Part shown: positions 8,270-18,544 of the stretch, piece after piece | Position numbering within the stretch: the first letter of the stretch is position 1 | Layout: each line of letters starts with the position of its first letter | From: Bacillus solimangrovi | GTDB taxonomy: Bacteria > Bacillota > Bacilli > Bacillales > Bacillaceae_N | Direction: 5' to 3' | Length of the DNA: 64,000 nucleotides | Assembly: GCF_001742425.1 (NCBI RefSeq) | Contig: NZ_MJEH01000061.1 | Span: 62,001 to 126,000, forward strand | Notes under the pieces: model-generated | What the model was told of the DNA's origin: nothing | Seen by the model: only the letters and a program-made list of their open reading frames with translations | The model's database searches: none | Position numbers and translations under genes: made by a program

Positions 8270-8878
8270 TTGATTGCTTTTGTAACAGGTACAGTTGAAT
8301 TTGTAAGTCCGGAAGCCGTTATTATTGATCACAATGGGATGGGTTATGAAGTGTATTGTCCTAATCCATTTGTGTTTCAAAGTAAGTTAAATGAGCGAGT
8401 GAAGGTCTATACATATCAATATGTGAGAGAAGATACGTTAGCATTATATGGTTTTGAAACAAGAGAAGAAAAAGCATTATTTAATAAACTTCTGAATGTG
8501 TCAGGAATTGGTCCAAAAGGAGCGCTCGCAATTCTTGCTTCTGGGGAGCCACATGGTGTTGTCCAAGCGATTGAGCAAGAAGATGATAAGTATTTAACGA
8601 AGTTCCCTGGAGTTGGAAAGAAGACAGCGAGACAAATGATTCTGGATTTAAAAGGGAAGCTTGATGATTTATTCCCTGATGCACTACCTAATTTATTCAA
8701 CCCTGAACAAAAACAAAGCCTTACACACTCCTCTGAACAGCTAGAAGAGGCACTTGAGGCGTTAAAGGTGCTCGGTTATTCTGAGCGTGAATTGAAGAAA
8801 GTTGTTCCTAAGCTTGCAGAGAAGGAACAATCAACTGATCAGTATGTTAAGGACGCTTTACGCTTACTTTTGAAATGA
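8270..8878 (+). CDS. ruvA: Holliday junction branch migration protein RuvA
   Basis: RuvA binds the four-way junction and loads RuvB. From TTG 8270 the protein has 202 residues, matching the usual length: OB domain I (1-63), the double helix-hairpin-helix domain II (about 65-140; [13 protein letters not shown] and [13 protein letters not shown] are the two HhH motifs), and the mobile domain III (about 155-200) that contacts RuvB. I chose TTG because the family begins at MIxFVxGT and AAGGGAGAG lies upstream; a longer frame from 8222 would add 16 unusual residues. RuvB follows after 17 bases. Confidence 0.95.
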   Translation: MIAFVTGTVEFVSPEAVIIDHNGMGYEVYCPNPFVFQSKLNERVKVYTYQYVREDTLALYGFETREEKALFNKLLNVSGIGPKGALAILASGEPHGVVQAIEQEDDKYLTKFPGVGKKTARQMILDLKGKLDDLFPDALPNLFNPEQKQSLTHSSEQLEEALEALKVLGYSERELKKVVPKLAEKEQSTDQYVKDALRLLLK

Positions 8879-8895
8879 TGCGGGGGTGAACGAGT

Positions 8896-9897
8896 ATGGA
8901 TGAGAGGCTCGTTTCTGCAGAAGTTGAAATAGAAGAACAATCACTAGAGCAGTCATTAAGGCCACAAAGTATAGCTCAATATATCGGTCAAGACAAAGTG
9001 AAAAATAACTTAAGTATCTTTATCGAAGCTGCAAAGATACGCCAAGAACCGTTGGATCATGTGTTGTTATACGGTCCACCCGGTTTAGGAAAAACGACGT
9101 TAGCATCGATCATCGCCAATGAAATGGGTGTACAGTTAAGAACGACTTCAGGCCCAGCGATCGAAAGGCCTGGGGATCTAGCGGCTATTTTAACAGCACT
9201 TGAGCCGGGAGATGTCTTGTTTATAGATGAGATTCATCGTTTGCACCGTACGGTCGAGGAAGTTCTGTATCCAGCAATGGAGGATTTTTGTCTAGATATA
9301 GTTATTGGGAAGGGACCGGCAGCGCGCTCGGTCCGTCTAGATTTACCACCTTTTACTCTTGTTGGTGCCACGACACGAGCAGGTATGTTGTCAGCTCCGC
9401 TCAGAGATCGCTTTGGTGTATTGAGTAGATTAGAATATTATAATGTTGAGGATTTGTCGACAATTGTAACGAGGACATCTGATGTATTTAATATTGATAT
9501 TACAGCATTAGCATCAGAGGAAATTGCAAGAAGGTCTAGAGGTACGCCACGAATTGCTAATCGATTATTGAGACGTGTTCGTGATTTTGCTCAAGTAAGA
9601 GGAAATGGTTCGATTACAACTGACCTTGCAACAACTGCACTTGAAATGTTGCAAGTCGATAAGTTAGGGTTAGACCATATTGACCATAAGTTATTGATAG
9701 GCATGATTGAAAAGTATCGTGGTGGTCCTGTTGGAGTAGATACCATTGCGGCATCGATTGGGGAAGAATCAGATACAATTGAAGATGTATATGAGCCTTA
9801 TCTAATGCAAATTGGCTTCTTACAACGAACACCAAGGGGAAGAGTAGTAACTTCACAAGTGTATGACCATTTTAAAATGGAGGTGCCAGCCGACTGA
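8896..9897 (+). CDS. ruvB: Holliday junction helicase RuvB
   Basis: AAA+ motor of branch migration, working as hexameric rings on RuvA-bound junctions. The 333-residue protein has Walker A GPPGLGKT at 60-67, Walker B LFIDE at 108-112, the sensor-1 region GATTRAG near 157 and a C-terminal winged-helix domain (about 255-330; [16 protein letters not shown]). ATG 8896 follows GCGGGGGTGA. The stop codon overlaps the start of the next gene by one base, so ruvA, ruvB and DUF2905 form one operon. Confidence 0.98.
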   Translation: MDERLVSAEVEIEEQSLEQSLRPQSIAQYIGQDKVKNNLSIFIEAAKIRQEPLDHVLLYGPPGLGKTTLASIIANEMGVQLRTTSGPAIERPGDLAAILTALEPGDVLFIDEIHRLHRTVEEVLYPAMEDFCLDIVIGKGPAARSVRLDLPPFTLVGATTRAGMLSAPLRDRFGVLSRLEYYNVEDLSTIVTRTSDVFNIDITALASEEIARRSRGTPRIANRLLRRVRDFAQVRGNGSITTDLATTALEMLQVDKLGLDHIDHKLLIGMIEKYRGGPVGVDTIAASIGEESDTIEDVYEPYLMQIGFLQRTPRGRVVTSQVYDHFKMEVPAD

Positions 9898-10088
9898 TGG
9901 GCAAGATATTAATCGGAATTGGTGTTACACTCGTCATACTCGGGTTACTTTGGCAGTATATCGGTAAGTTACCAGGGAATTTTATGTTTAAGAAAGGGAA
10001 TGTAACGTTCTATTTTCCGCTAACTCTCTCGATTATTGCTAGCATTGTGATATCAGTAATTTTCTATATTATTGGACGTTTTAAGTGA
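9897..10088 (+). CDS. DUF2905 family small membrane protein
   Basis: A 63-residue protein with two hydrophobic segments (about 5-20 and 42-60) flanking a short loop with [18 protein letters not shown], the signature of DUF2905. Function is unknown. Its ATG overlaps the ruvB stop codon, giving tight translational coupling, and it lies between ruvB and queA. Confidence 0.85.
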   Translation: MGKILIGIGVTLVILGLLWQYIGKLPGNFMFKKGNVTFYFPLTLSIIASIVISVIFYIIGRFK

Positions 10089-10107
10089 GACATGGAGGAG
10101 CAGCACG

Positions 10108-11151
10108 ATGGATGTAAACTTATTTGATTTTAATTTGCCTGAAGAATTGATTGCACAAACTCCGCTCGAAGAACGGACTGCATCAAAATTAATGGTATTG
10201 GATAAAGAGACAGGAAAAATAAAACATGAAACTTTTAAGAACATATTGGATTACTTATATCCAGGTGATTGTCTCGTTTTGAATGATACAAAGGTTTTAC
10301 CAGCCCGTTTGTATGGTATGAAAGAAGAAACGGGTGCTAAGGTTGAGGTCCTATTGTTAAAGCAGTTAGAAGGGGATACGTGGGAGACGCTTGTAAAGCC
10401 TGCTAAGCGGGTGAAGGTCGGTACGATTGTCTCGTTTGGTGACGGTAGATTGAAAGCGAAGTGCATTTCAGAAAATGAGCATGGAGGGCGTAACTTCGAA
10501 TTTATGTATGAAGGTATTTTTTATGAGGTGCTTGACTCATTAGGTGAAATGCCTTTACCTCCATATATTAAGGAGCAATTGGATGATCGTTCACGTTATC
10601 AGACTGTATTTGCTCGTGAGCGTGGATCTGCGGCTGCACCGACTGCTGGGTTGCATTTTACAGAGGAGTTGCTAGAGGCAATTCGTGCAAAAGGTGTATA
10701 CATCACTTTCATTACGTTACATGTTGGCTTAGGTACATTTAGACCTGTTTCAGTTGATTCGATTGAAGAGCATGAGATGCATGGTGAATTTTATCAAATG
10801 TCACACGAAACAGCAGAGCAGTTAAATCAAGTTCGTAAAGAGGGCGGCAGAATTATATCTGTTGGAACAACTTCAACGCGAACACTTGAAACGATTGCTT
10901 CTTCATATAACGGCGAGTTTAAGGAATCATCTGGTTGGACAAGTATTTTCATATATCCTGGATATGCATTTAAAGGAATTGACGGGATGATTACCAATTT
11001 CCATTTACCTAAGTCCACGTTAATTATGTTAATTAGCGCACTTGCAGGTAGGGAAAATGTGTTACATGCTTATGAAGAAGCTGTAAATCGACGTTATCGG
11101 TTCTTCTCATTTGGTGATGCGATGTTTATCACTAATAAACTTTCTGAGTAA
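10108..11151 (+). CDS. queA: tRNA preQ1(34) S-adenosylmethionine ribosyltransferase-isomerase
   Basis: QueA transfers and isomerises the ribosyl moiety of SAM to 7-aminomethyl-7-deazaguanine at tRNA position 34, giving epoxyqueuosine. The 347-residue protein begins [17 protein letters not shown], the family N-terminus, and contains the conserved [15 protein letters not shown] (about 175-189) and the [11 protein letters not shown] region near 303. ATG 10108 follows GGAGGAG at 10093-10099; an in-frame ATG at 10072 lies in the previous gene. Tgt, which acts just before it in the pathway, follows after a gap holding two hairpins. Confidence 0.97.
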   Translation: MDVNLFDFNLPEELIAQTPLEERTASKLMVLDKETGKIKHETFKNILDYLYPGDCLVLNDTKVLPARLYGMKEETGAKVEVLLLKQLEGDTWETLVKPAKRVKVGTIVSFGDGRLKAKCISENEHGGRNFEFMYEGIFYEVLDSLGEMPLPPYIKEQLDDRSRYQTVFARERGSAAAPTAGLHFTEELLEAIRAKGVYITFITLHVGLGTFRPVSVDSIEEHEMHGEFYQMSHETAEQLNQVRKEGGRIISVGTTSTRTLETIASSYNGEFKESSGWTSIFIYPGYAFKGIDGMITNFHLPKSTLIMLISALAGRENVLHAYEEAVNRRYRFFSFGDAMFITNKLSE

Positions 11152-11154
11152 TTA

Positions 11155-12395
<1,241 letters not shown>

Positions 12396-12496
12396 TATGT
12401 AGTTTTATGTTATAGATACATTCATGTTGATGTATGAAGTATCACATTTATTGTGAATGTATCTATGAATAATGCTAATTAAAGAAAGGGGGGAAA

Positions 12497-12760
12497 ATGA
12501 TGCAAAGTATAGTTAGTATTCTTCCACTTATTGTGATGATTGCGATTTTCTACTTTTTGATTATTCGTCCACAGCAGAAGAAACAAAAAGCAGTACAGCA
12601 GATGCAATCAGACTTACAAAAAGGAGACCGAATTGTTACAATTGGTGGTCTTCACGGTAAAGTTGATTCACTTGATGAAGATACAATTGTTATCCTATGT
12701 GGTGATGGTTCACGTCTAACATATGACCGTAATGCGGTTCGTGAAGTTGTAACAGATTAA
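12497..12760 (+). CDS. yajC: Preprotein translocase accessory subunit YajC
   Basis: A small single-span inner membrane protein associated with SecDF and the Sec translocon. The 87-residue product has one membrane segment (about 6-24, ending FLIIRPQQKKQKA, the family signature) followed by a charged cytosolic domain with GDRIVTIGGLHGKV near 44-57. Two adjacent ATG codons (12497, 12500) follow AAGGGGGG; the second has the better spacing. It ends the queA-tgt-yajC run, and a strong terminator follows. The partner secDF is 6 kb downstream. Confidence 0.95.
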   Translation: MMQSIVSILPLIVMIAIFYFLIIRPQQKKQKAVQQMQSDLQKGDRIVTIGGLHGKVDSLDEDTIVILCGDGSRLTYDRNAVREVVTD

Positions 12761-12776
12761 TAATCACATACATAAA

Positions 12777-12812
12777 AGTGCGCATTCCATATTTGGGATG
12801 CGCACTCTTTAT
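12777..12812 (+). terminator. Terminator after yajC
   Basis: A 12-bp stem, AGTGCGCATTCC and GGGATGCGCACT, with a 6-base loop and a following CTTTAT tract. Confidence 0.88.
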
Positions 12813-12925
12813 ATAAAAAGTAAGTAAATATATAGGTAAGTTGAGTATCATAAATGATTATAGGATTCATTTTTACATGTAAAGTAAACTTGACTCCTAT
12901 TTATTTTTGATTTGAATAAGTGCCA

Positions 12926-13303
12926 TTAGGCTTTTCTGCTTCGTATATTTACTCCAAGCATACCCCCAATAATGGCTGATAAGATGTAACCTGCATGATA
13001 GAGCAATTGTTCTACAGAAAATGATGTTTGATAACCTAAATATTGAACTAGGAATACAAGCATTGTGAAGGCTACACCTGTTGTCATACCAGTTAGCCAA
13101 CCCTTCTCTTGATTTTTACTGCCTGAAATGAATCCACCCATGAATAATGCAAGGAATGACAAGATGAGAATAACAAAACTTATAGATTGCTCCGTTAAGC
13201 TTGTCATCCTTAGTAACAGTGCTAAAATCATACTCGATAGCAGAACAATTATGAAGATCGTAATTACGCCATGTAAAATGGACATCCATGTATGTTTATT
13301 CAA
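12926..13303 (-). CDS. TIGR04086 family membrane protein
   Basis: A 125-residue protein predicted to span the membrane four times (about 8-30, 38-60, 68-88, 96-116), with glycine-rich turns FMGGFISGS and IIGGMLGVN. It resembles the TIGR04086 (YrzE-like) family, often found between yajC and spoVB in Bacillaceae; the function is unknown. I chose TTG 13303 because AAGGGAGG lies 6 bases upstream; the longer frame from 13375 has no binding site. It is the only gene on the minus strand between tgt and spoVB. Confidence 0.75.
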   Translation of the reverse strand: MNKHTWMSILHGVITIFIIVLLSSMILALLLRMTSLTEQSISFVILILSFLALFMGGFISGSKNQEKGWLTGMTTGVAFTMLVFLVQYLGYQTSFSVEQLLYHAGYILSAIIGGMLGVNIRSRKA

Positions 13304-13456
13304 CGATATCCTCCCTTTCCGTTGAAAGCTTGTCTTGATACAAACATATGAAAGTTCAGTACGTTCTAGAATCATAACTTTTCACTAGGAGTAGTGATTT
13401 TTGCGAATTGAACTTCATAAGAATAAAAGGAAGGTGGACAAGGGGGGGCTTCCTTA

Positions 13457-14746
13457 ATGGAAATGGTTTTGTCGCTTATTATCTTTGGCGGCTGTTATGT
13501 GTTACTTGTACTTGAAAAGTGGAATAGAGCTCTTGTTGCAGGAGCAGGCGGAGTATTGATGGTACTTGCTGGTATATACACACTTGACCAAGCATTTGGT
13601 GAGTACATTGATTGGAATACAATAGCTTTATTATTTTCAATGATGATTCTCGTTTCATTAGCAAGTAAGACAGGCGTGTTCGAATATATAGCTGTTGCAG
13701 TTGCTCAAAGTGTAGAAGGTAGACCAGTTCCTTTAATGTTCATGATGGCATTGATTACTGCAGTAGGTTCTGCCCTATTAGACAATGTCACAACTGTATT
13801 ACTATTCGCACCCGTATTGCTAACGATGACATCCCGGTTAGATCTACCTTCTACACCGTATTTAATTGTACTAATCCTTTCTTCTAATATTGGGGGAACA
13901 GCAACTTTGATTGGTGATCCACCAAATATTATGATAGGCCAAGCTGTAAAAGATTTAACGTTTAACGATTTTGCAATTAACCTTGGACCTGTTGTGCTGG
14001 TTATATTTATTTCAGTTATGGGTGGACTTTTCTTTTTCTATCGGAAGCAATTACATGTAGAAGAAGAGAAAAGACAGCAATTGATGAATATGAATGCTTC
14101 TTCTTATTTGCGTAAAGACCGTACCCTCTTTCAATGTTTAGTCGTTTTAGCATGTACAATTCTTGGATTTGTACTTCATCCTCTCTTGCATGTGGAATTA
14201 ACGAGTGTTGCGATGGCAGGTGCATTATTATTAATGTTACTTACATATAAAGAGTTTGCTGTTGAGGATGTTCTTCGTAATGTAGAGTGGGTGACACTAT
14301 TTTTCTTTGTCGGTTTATTTATGCTTGTTGGTGGATTAGAGAGTACAGGAATTATTGATGAAATTGCAAGAAGTATTATTTTCTATACAGAAGGTGATCT
14401 TGCCAAGACTTCGTTATTTATTTTATGGATATCAGGAATTCTTTCTGGTTTTATTGATAACATTCCTTTTGTAGCTGCAATGATTCCAGTAATACTAGAA
14501 TTTAAAGATTATGGGATGAGTAATATCGATCCACTATGGTGGTCACTAGCATTAGGGGCTTGTCTTGGGGGCAATGGGACATTAATTGGAGCATCAGCCA
14601 ATGTTGTAGTAGCTGGTCTTGCGTCTGGAGCAAAGCAACCTATAAAATTTATAGAATTTTTTAAAGTTGGAATGCCTATTGTAATATTTTCAATGGTGAT
14701 TTCTTCAATTTATTTATATGTACGTTACTTGATTTTCTTTAATTAA
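13457..14746 (+). CDS. ArsB/NhaD-family ion transporter
   Basis: A 429-residue polytopic protein of the ion transporter superfamily that includes ArsB arsenite pumps and NhaD Na+/H+ antiporters. About 11-12 membrane segments can be read; diagnostic are LDNVTTVLLFAPVLLTMT (about 108-125), GGTATLIGDPPNIMIG (about 147-162) and the inverted-repeat counterparts SGFIDNIPFVAAMIP and GGNGTLIGASANVV. Substrate cannot be decided from sequence; no arsR or arsC is nearby. ATG 13457 follows AAGGGGGGG, which is displayed in the loop of a small AAGGAAG/CTTCCTT hairpin. It is followed by a hairpin that also carries the next gene's binding site. Confidence 0.88.
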   Translation: MEMVLSLIIFGGCYVLLVLEKWNRALVAGAGGVLMVLAGIYTLDQAFGEYIDWNTIALLFSMMILVSLASKTGVFEYIAVAVAQSVEGRPVPLMFMMALITAVGSALLDNVTTVLLFAPVLLTMTSRLDLPSTPYLIVLILSSNIGGTATLIGDPPNIMIGQAVKDLTFNDFAINLGPVVLVIFISVMGGLFFFYRKQLHVEEEKRQQLMNMNASSYLRKDRTLFQCLVVLACTILGFVLHPLLHVELTSVAMAGALLLMLLTYKEFAVEDVLRNVEWVTLFFFVGLFMLVGGLESTGIIDEIARSIIFYTEGDLAKTSLFILWISGILSGFIDNIPFVAAMIPVILEFKDYGMSNIDPLWWSLALGACLGGNGTLIGASANVVVAGLASGAKQPIKFIEFFKVGMPIVIFSMVISSIYLYVRYLIFFN

Positions 14747-14761
14747 TGGAAACTGTAATGA

Positions 14762-14832
14762 GCACCTTGCTTCATAATTTATCTTTCAATGGTAAATATT
14801 AATGAAAGATGAGATGAAACGGGGTGCTTTTG
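14762..14832 (+). promoter_or_regulatory. Terminator-like hairpin overlapping the DUF421 Shine-Dalgarno, with sigma-G-like promoter
   Basis: Three nested pairings build a long hairpin: GCACC/GGTGC (14762-14766 with 14823-14827), TTCAT/ATGAA (14771-14775 with 14814-14818) and ATCTTTCA/TGAAAGAT (14781-14788 with 14803-14810). The outer 3' arm contains the binding site GGGGTG and is followed by CTTTTG and ATG 14833. TTCATA (14771-14776) and AATATTA (14795-14801), 18 bases apart, match sigma-G boxes at 5/6 and 5/7. RNA starting near 14808 would lack the 5' arm. Confidence 0.55.
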
Positions 14833-15495
14833 ATGGATATAATAACGCTTATTTTACGAACAGTTCTTCTTTATTTTTTAATATTGTTAGCGTTTCGAGT
14901 AATGGGGAAACGTGAAATTGGTGAGTTAAGTATATTAGATTTAGTTATATTTATAATGTTAGCGGAGTTAGCTGTTTTGTCTATTGAGGACACAGATGTT
15001 TCATTATTAACGACGATTGTTCCAATGACAGTCTTAGTTGTAGTTCAAGTGGGAATGGCTTATCTTTCTTTGAAGAGTCAATGGTTAAGAGAGTTTATCG
15101 ATGGAAAGCCTTCGATTCTAATTAATAAAGGGAAAATTGATGAAAAAGAAATGAGGAAGCAACGGTATAATTTCGACGATTTAATGATTCAATTACGTGA
15201 GAAGGATATCAAAAGTGCGGCAGATGTTGAGTTTGCTATCCTTGAACCTTCAGGAAAACTATCGGTGTTTGCAAAAGAAGATCATGAAGATGCTTCTGAA
15301 GGACTAGCTCCATTACCACTTGTAATAGACGGAGTTATCCAGACGGAGAATCTAGCTGTTATGGAATATTCAAAGGAATGGCTACTAAGAAAATTAAAGG
15401 ATAAAGGTTATGATCAATTAAGTGGTATATCGTATTGTTCAATTAATGAGGATGGAGAAATATTTGTCGATAAAGAAGATGAAGAGAAGAAGTGA
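14833..15495 (+). CDS. DUF421 domain-containing membrane protein
   Basis: A 220-residue protein of the YetF/YdfS/YrbG (DUF421) type. Three hydrophobic segments occupy about 1-80 (the second with MGKREIGELSILDLVIFIMLAEL, a family signature). A cytosolic alpha/beta domain follows (about 85-200; FIDGKPSILINKGKI and YNFDDLMIQLREKDI). Several B. subtilis members are forespore proteins of the spore membrane. ATG 14833 follows GGGGTG; an upstream GTG at 14824 lies within the binding site. Its end is convergent with spoVB, with only 18 bases between the two stop codons. Confidence 0.85.
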   Translation: MDIITLILRTVLLYFLILLAFRVMGKREIGELSILDLVIFIMLAELAVLSIEDTDVSLLTTIVPMTVLVVVQVGMAYLSLKSQWLREFIDGKPSILINKGKIDEKEMRKQRYNFDDLMIQLREKDIKSAADVEFAILEPSGKLSVFAKEDHEDASEGLAPLPLVIDGVIQTENLAVMEYSKEWLLRKLKDKGYDQLSGISYCSINEDGEIFVDKEDEEKK

Positions 15496-15527
15496 CCAGA
15501 TTTGGATTTCTGGTTACTTCTTCTTTT
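15486..15527 (+). terminator. Terminator overlapping both convergent stop codons
   Basis: A 15-bp stem (arms 15486-15500 and 15509-15523, one G-T pair) followed by TTTT. It contains the last codons of the DUF421 gene on the plus strand and the stop codon of spoVB on the minus strand. Confidence 0.8.
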
Positions 15528-17088
15528 GTGTAAATAGTTGTAAGAGAGGTCTGAGAAATGGAATGCGTGTGAGTTCTTCGTATGTGACCAACTTAAAAAT
15601 TAAAAGTAATACGAAATAACATAAAGAAGTTCCTAATAAGGCAATCAATGTTTTTGATAGTAGAGTAAGATTTGTAGAGAGGGATATATACAAATAATGA
15701 CCGACAATTCCAGATAACGCCATAACTATAAAGCTTTTTAAATAATCCATTGCATAGATGGTATATTGAATCGCTTTTATAATCGTTGCGAAATGAAGTA
15801 TTGTAACGAGTAATACACCGATTGCGATAGCAAGTGCAGTTCCCATCATGCCAAATTCAGGGCGAGATGTAAGTGTGAAGATGGCCGCAATTTTAACAGC
15901 TGCACCGATAAGGCTATTTACCATAGCAGCCCTTGCTAAATCTAATCCTTGCAGTGCTGCTTGAAGGGGTGCTTGAAAATAGAAAAATAAGAAAAATGGC
16001 GCAAGCATTTGTACATATTGTGCACCACTCGTTTTGTTATACATCAATTGCATAAGTGGCTCAGCAAAAATGTACATAATGACAACGGAAATACCACCAG
16101 TAACTAAGGATAAACGTAGTGCTTGTCTTAAGCGGTGTTCGACTAATTGATAATGATTTTTTGCTGCTGCTTCACTTATTGCAGGAACGAGAGAGACAGA
16201 TAGTGATTGTGTAATGAATGAAGGTAAAAAAAGTAATGGTAATGCATAACCTGTTAACTCACCGTATTGTTTAGTAGAAGCGACTGCTGCAAACCCTGCA
16301 ATTGCCATACTTTGTGCAACTACAATTGGTTCGAAAAAGTAGGACAATGAACCAATTAATCTGCTTCCGGTTGTTGGAAGTGCAATATTCATTAATTCTG
16401 AAAATGTTGCACGTCCAGATGTTATTTGCTTGAAAAAATTCTTTCTTATTTTTATTTTTTTACGAAGTTTGAACATTGTTATCATATAAATCAATGATGC
16501 AAGTTCACCGATCACGACCGAAGCCATTGCTCCTGCAGCAGCATATTCAACACCGTATGGAAGAAACATTTTTGTCATTACGGCAACGAGTGTTATCCGA
16601 ACCACTTGTTCAATTACTTGGGATAGAGCAACAGGTCGCATATTTTGCAAACCTTGAAAGTAGCCTCTTAAGACTGAAGATACAGCTACAATTGGAACAA
16701 TTGGAGCAATCGCCATTAATGGATAATACGTTCGTGAATCTGTAAGAAAGTGAGTGGAGAGTACAGGTGCAAGAATCATCATACCGCTAGTAAAAATGAT
16801 ACTTAATGTACCTGTTATTGCTAATGAAATCACAAGGATTCTTTTCGTTTTCTTACGCTCACCCTTAATTTCTGCTTCTGCAACTAATTTTGAGATTGCG
16901 ACTGGTAATCCCATTTGGGTTAACGTAATAGTAAGGATTAATGTCGGTACAGCCATCATATATAGGCCAACACCTTCTTCTCCCATTATACGAGCCACAA
17001 CAATTCGGTTTATAAAACCGAGAAAGCGGGTGATCAATCCCGCTGTCATTAAGATAAGTGTGCCTTTTAAAAAAGATTGCTTCGTCAT
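15514..17088 (-). CDS. spoVB: SpoVB, MOP-family flippase for spore cortex synthesis
   Basis: A 524-residue polytopic protein of the MOP/MATE-like exporter superfamily (MurJ/Wzx relatives), required in the mother cell for spore cortex peptidoglycan, probably as a lipid II flippase. About 14 membrane segments are visible; the N-terminus FLKGTLILMTAGLITRFLGF and the first-loop MGEEGVGLYMMAVP are family marks. ATG 17088 follows AGGGGGA. It lies in the usual place between the DUF421 (yrbG-like) gene and secDF. Length is normal. Confidence 0.94.
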   Translation of the reverse strand: MTKQSFLKGTLILMTAGLITRFLGFINRIVVARIMGEEGVGLYMMAVPTLILTITLTQMGLPVAISKLVAEAEIKGERKKTKRILVISLAITGTLSIIFTSGMMILAPVLSTHFLTDSRTYYPLMAIAPIVPIVAVSSVLRGYFQGLQNMRPVALSQVIEQVVRITLVAVMTKMFLPYGVEYAAAGAMASVVIGELASLIYMITMFKLRKKIKIRKNFFKQITSGRATFSELMNIALPTTGSRLIGSLSYFFEPIVVAQSMAIAGFAAVASTKQYGELTGYALPLLFLPSFITQSLSVSLVPAISEAAAKNHYQLVEHRLRQALRLSLVTGGISVVIMYIFAEPLMQLMYNKTSGAQYVQMLAPFFLFFYFQAPLQAALQGLDLARAAMVNSLIGAAVKIAAIFTLTSRPEFGMMGTALAIAIGVLLVTILHFATIIKAIQYTIYAMDYLKSFIVMALSGIVGHYLYISLSTNLTLLSKTLIALLGTSLCYFVLLLIFKLVTYEELTRIPFLRPLLQLFTQKKK

Positions 17089-17323
17089 CGTTTCCCCCTG
17101 CCTTCAAAAAAAGATGGATATCCGTTACAATTATCTATATGCTAATAAGGTGGGCAAGCATGACAAGCTCATGATGGTTTATCAATTGTCAGTGAATAAC
17201 TCATAGATTCTCCTTACAATAGGCGCGGAGTGAGGGGGATTCAACTGATGAAAGATTTACTTTCGATTAGAAGGAACAGAACTAGGTAAAATAAGATATT
17301 AGTAGAAAGAGGAGTGCGAGGGG

Positions 17324-17812
17324 TTGAAAGAGAAGTTAACAGATTTTGTCATTAATAATTTTGGTTTTTTACCTCCTGAATTGATCGTCATTATTGTTTC
17401 GGCAATGCCGATTTTGGAGTTGCGTGGAGGATTACCACTTGCATATGGTTTTTATGAATTCTCATTTTGGAAGTCTTTCTCCTTAAGTTTATTTGGAAAT
17501 TTCCTTCCGATTATTCCGTTATTATTGTTGTTTCAACCTTTAAGTAATTGGATGCTGCGATTTAATTGGTACGGGAAATTATATAATTGGCTCTACAATA
17601 GAACTCTGAAGAAAAGTGGTAATGTTGAGAAATACGGAGCAGTTGGTTTGGTCTTATTCACAGCTGTACCAATCCCAACAACAGGTGCATATATAGCATG
17701 TGTGGCAGCTACAATATTCTCAATTCGTTTTCGTTATGCAGTTATTGCAATTACAACCGGGATCTTTATTGCTGGTCTTATGATCGGTCTGTTATCGTAT
17801 TCCGCGTTTTAA
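17324..17812 (+). CDS. Small multidrug export family (COG2426) membrane protein
   Basis: A 162-residue membrane protein of the Sm_multidrug_ex family. Four hydrophobic segments are visible (about 15-40, 48-72, 100-128, 134-158); conserved elements are MPILELRGGLPLAYGFY (about 28-44) and FTAVPIPTTGAY (about 110-121), re-entrant-loop-like motifs shared with the DedA-like fold. Substrate is unknown despite the family name. TTG 17324 lies about 9 bases after AGAGGAG. It is divergent from spoVB and lies just before comN. Confidence 0.78.
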   Translation: MKEKLTDFVINNFGFLPPELIVIIVSAMPILELRGGLPLAYGFYEFSFWKSFSLSLFGNFLPIIPLLLLFQPLSNWMLRFNWYGKLYNWLYNRTLKKSGNVEKYGAVGLVLFTAVPIPTTGAYIACVAATIFSIRFRYAVIAITTGIFIAGLMIGLLSYSAF

Positions 17813-17882
17813 TTTTTATAAAGAAAAGCAAGGTTGAGGTGTGATTGAAGTATTTTTATTTTTGATAGGCGGAGGTTTTTAT

Positions 17883-18179
17883 ATGAGTATAGATTTGTTT
17901 AACCCACATGAAGTGGATACTTACTATCATCAGGTTGAGCCAGCGCTTAGAAGTAAAGTAGAAGAGCTTCATCATCATGGTTATACGAAAGCTACTGAAG
18001 AAGAAATATGGAAATGTTTGAAGAAGAAGCGATGGAAGAAAATTGATCAAATTCGATTATATCAAATGGTAAGTGATATCATGACATTAACTGTTCATGA
18101 ATATATGAGCTTTATCACACAAGAAAATTATAAGAACAATGATTGGTTTGCTGAATTTGAAGAAAATAGACAACAATAG
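17883..18179 (+). CDS. comN: ComN-like post-transcriptional regulator
   Basis: A 98-residue cytosolic protein of the ComN (YrzD) family, which in B. subtilis promotes accumulation of the comE operon mRNA and localises to division sites. Typical are HHGYTKATEEEIWKCLKKKRW (about 33-53) and the helix with LTVHEYMSFITQEN (about 72-85). ATG 17883 lies after GGCGGAGG. Its position just upstream of secDF matches B. subtilis. Confidence 0.88.
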   Translation: MSIDLFNPHEVDTYYHQVEPALRSKVEELHHHGYTKATEEEIWKCLKKKRWKKIDQIRLYQMVSDIMTLTVHEYMSFITQENYKNNDWFAEFEENRQQ

Positions 18180-18213
18180 AAGAAATTAAATAGTTATAAG
18201 AATATTCCGAAAA

Positions 18214-18243
18214 TTGACTTTTAAAAACTTCTATCACTATAAT
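18214..18243 (+). promoter_or_regulatory. Sigma-A promoter driving the secDF leader
   Basis: TTGACT (18214-18219) and TATAAT (18238-18243) are separated by 18 bases. Transcription from here gives a leader of about 295 bases before secDF. Confidence 0.75.
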
Positions 18244-18365
18244 ATGTATATTGGATTATAGAATGGTAAGGAATGTAGATAACCCCATAATATAGAATAA
18301 TGGCTTCCGTTTATAGTAAAAGGCAAGAGAATGTAACATTTTGAGGAGATAGCATCAACCGCCGA

Positions 18366-18497
18366 ATGCTTGATGTCATTGGTCAATTTGTAAAAGCAAC
18401 CTTCTCATTAACTCGCCTTAAGCTGTTTGTGAATAGGCGAGTACTTTGCGTTATAACGGATTCTATCTTCGCAACTAAATGGATTGGAAGCAGGTAA
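18366..18497 (+). CDS. Possible upstream ORF in the secDF leader
   Basis: An open frame of 43 codons begins with ATG 18366 and ends 47 bases before the secDF start. The product begins MLDVIGQFVKATFSLTRLK and is basic and hydrophobic. The nearest Shine-Dalgarno, GAGGAG at 18343-18348, lies 17 bases upstream of the ATG and only 5 bases from an in-frame ATC, so initiation is doubtful. A perfect 8-bp stem, ACTCGCCT/AGGCGAGT (about 18410-18443), lies inside it. I do not recognise the sequence. It may be a leader peptide or a chance frame in a structured leader. Confidence 0.3.
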   Translation: MLDVIGQFVKATFSLTRLKLFVNRRVLCVITDSIFATKWIGSR

Positions 18498-18544
18498 GGT
18501 TCAATTCGTTGGTACATATGGGAAAATGAAGGAGGAACTTGACT

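Noticed and set aside
12858-12902. Imperfect hairpin after the TIGR04086 gene
   Set aside because: Several mismatches and no T-run on the minus strand; not supported as terminator.
15422-15619. 65-codon frame across the DUF421-spoVB junction
   Set aside because: Overlaps both genes and the terminator hairpin; no binding site.
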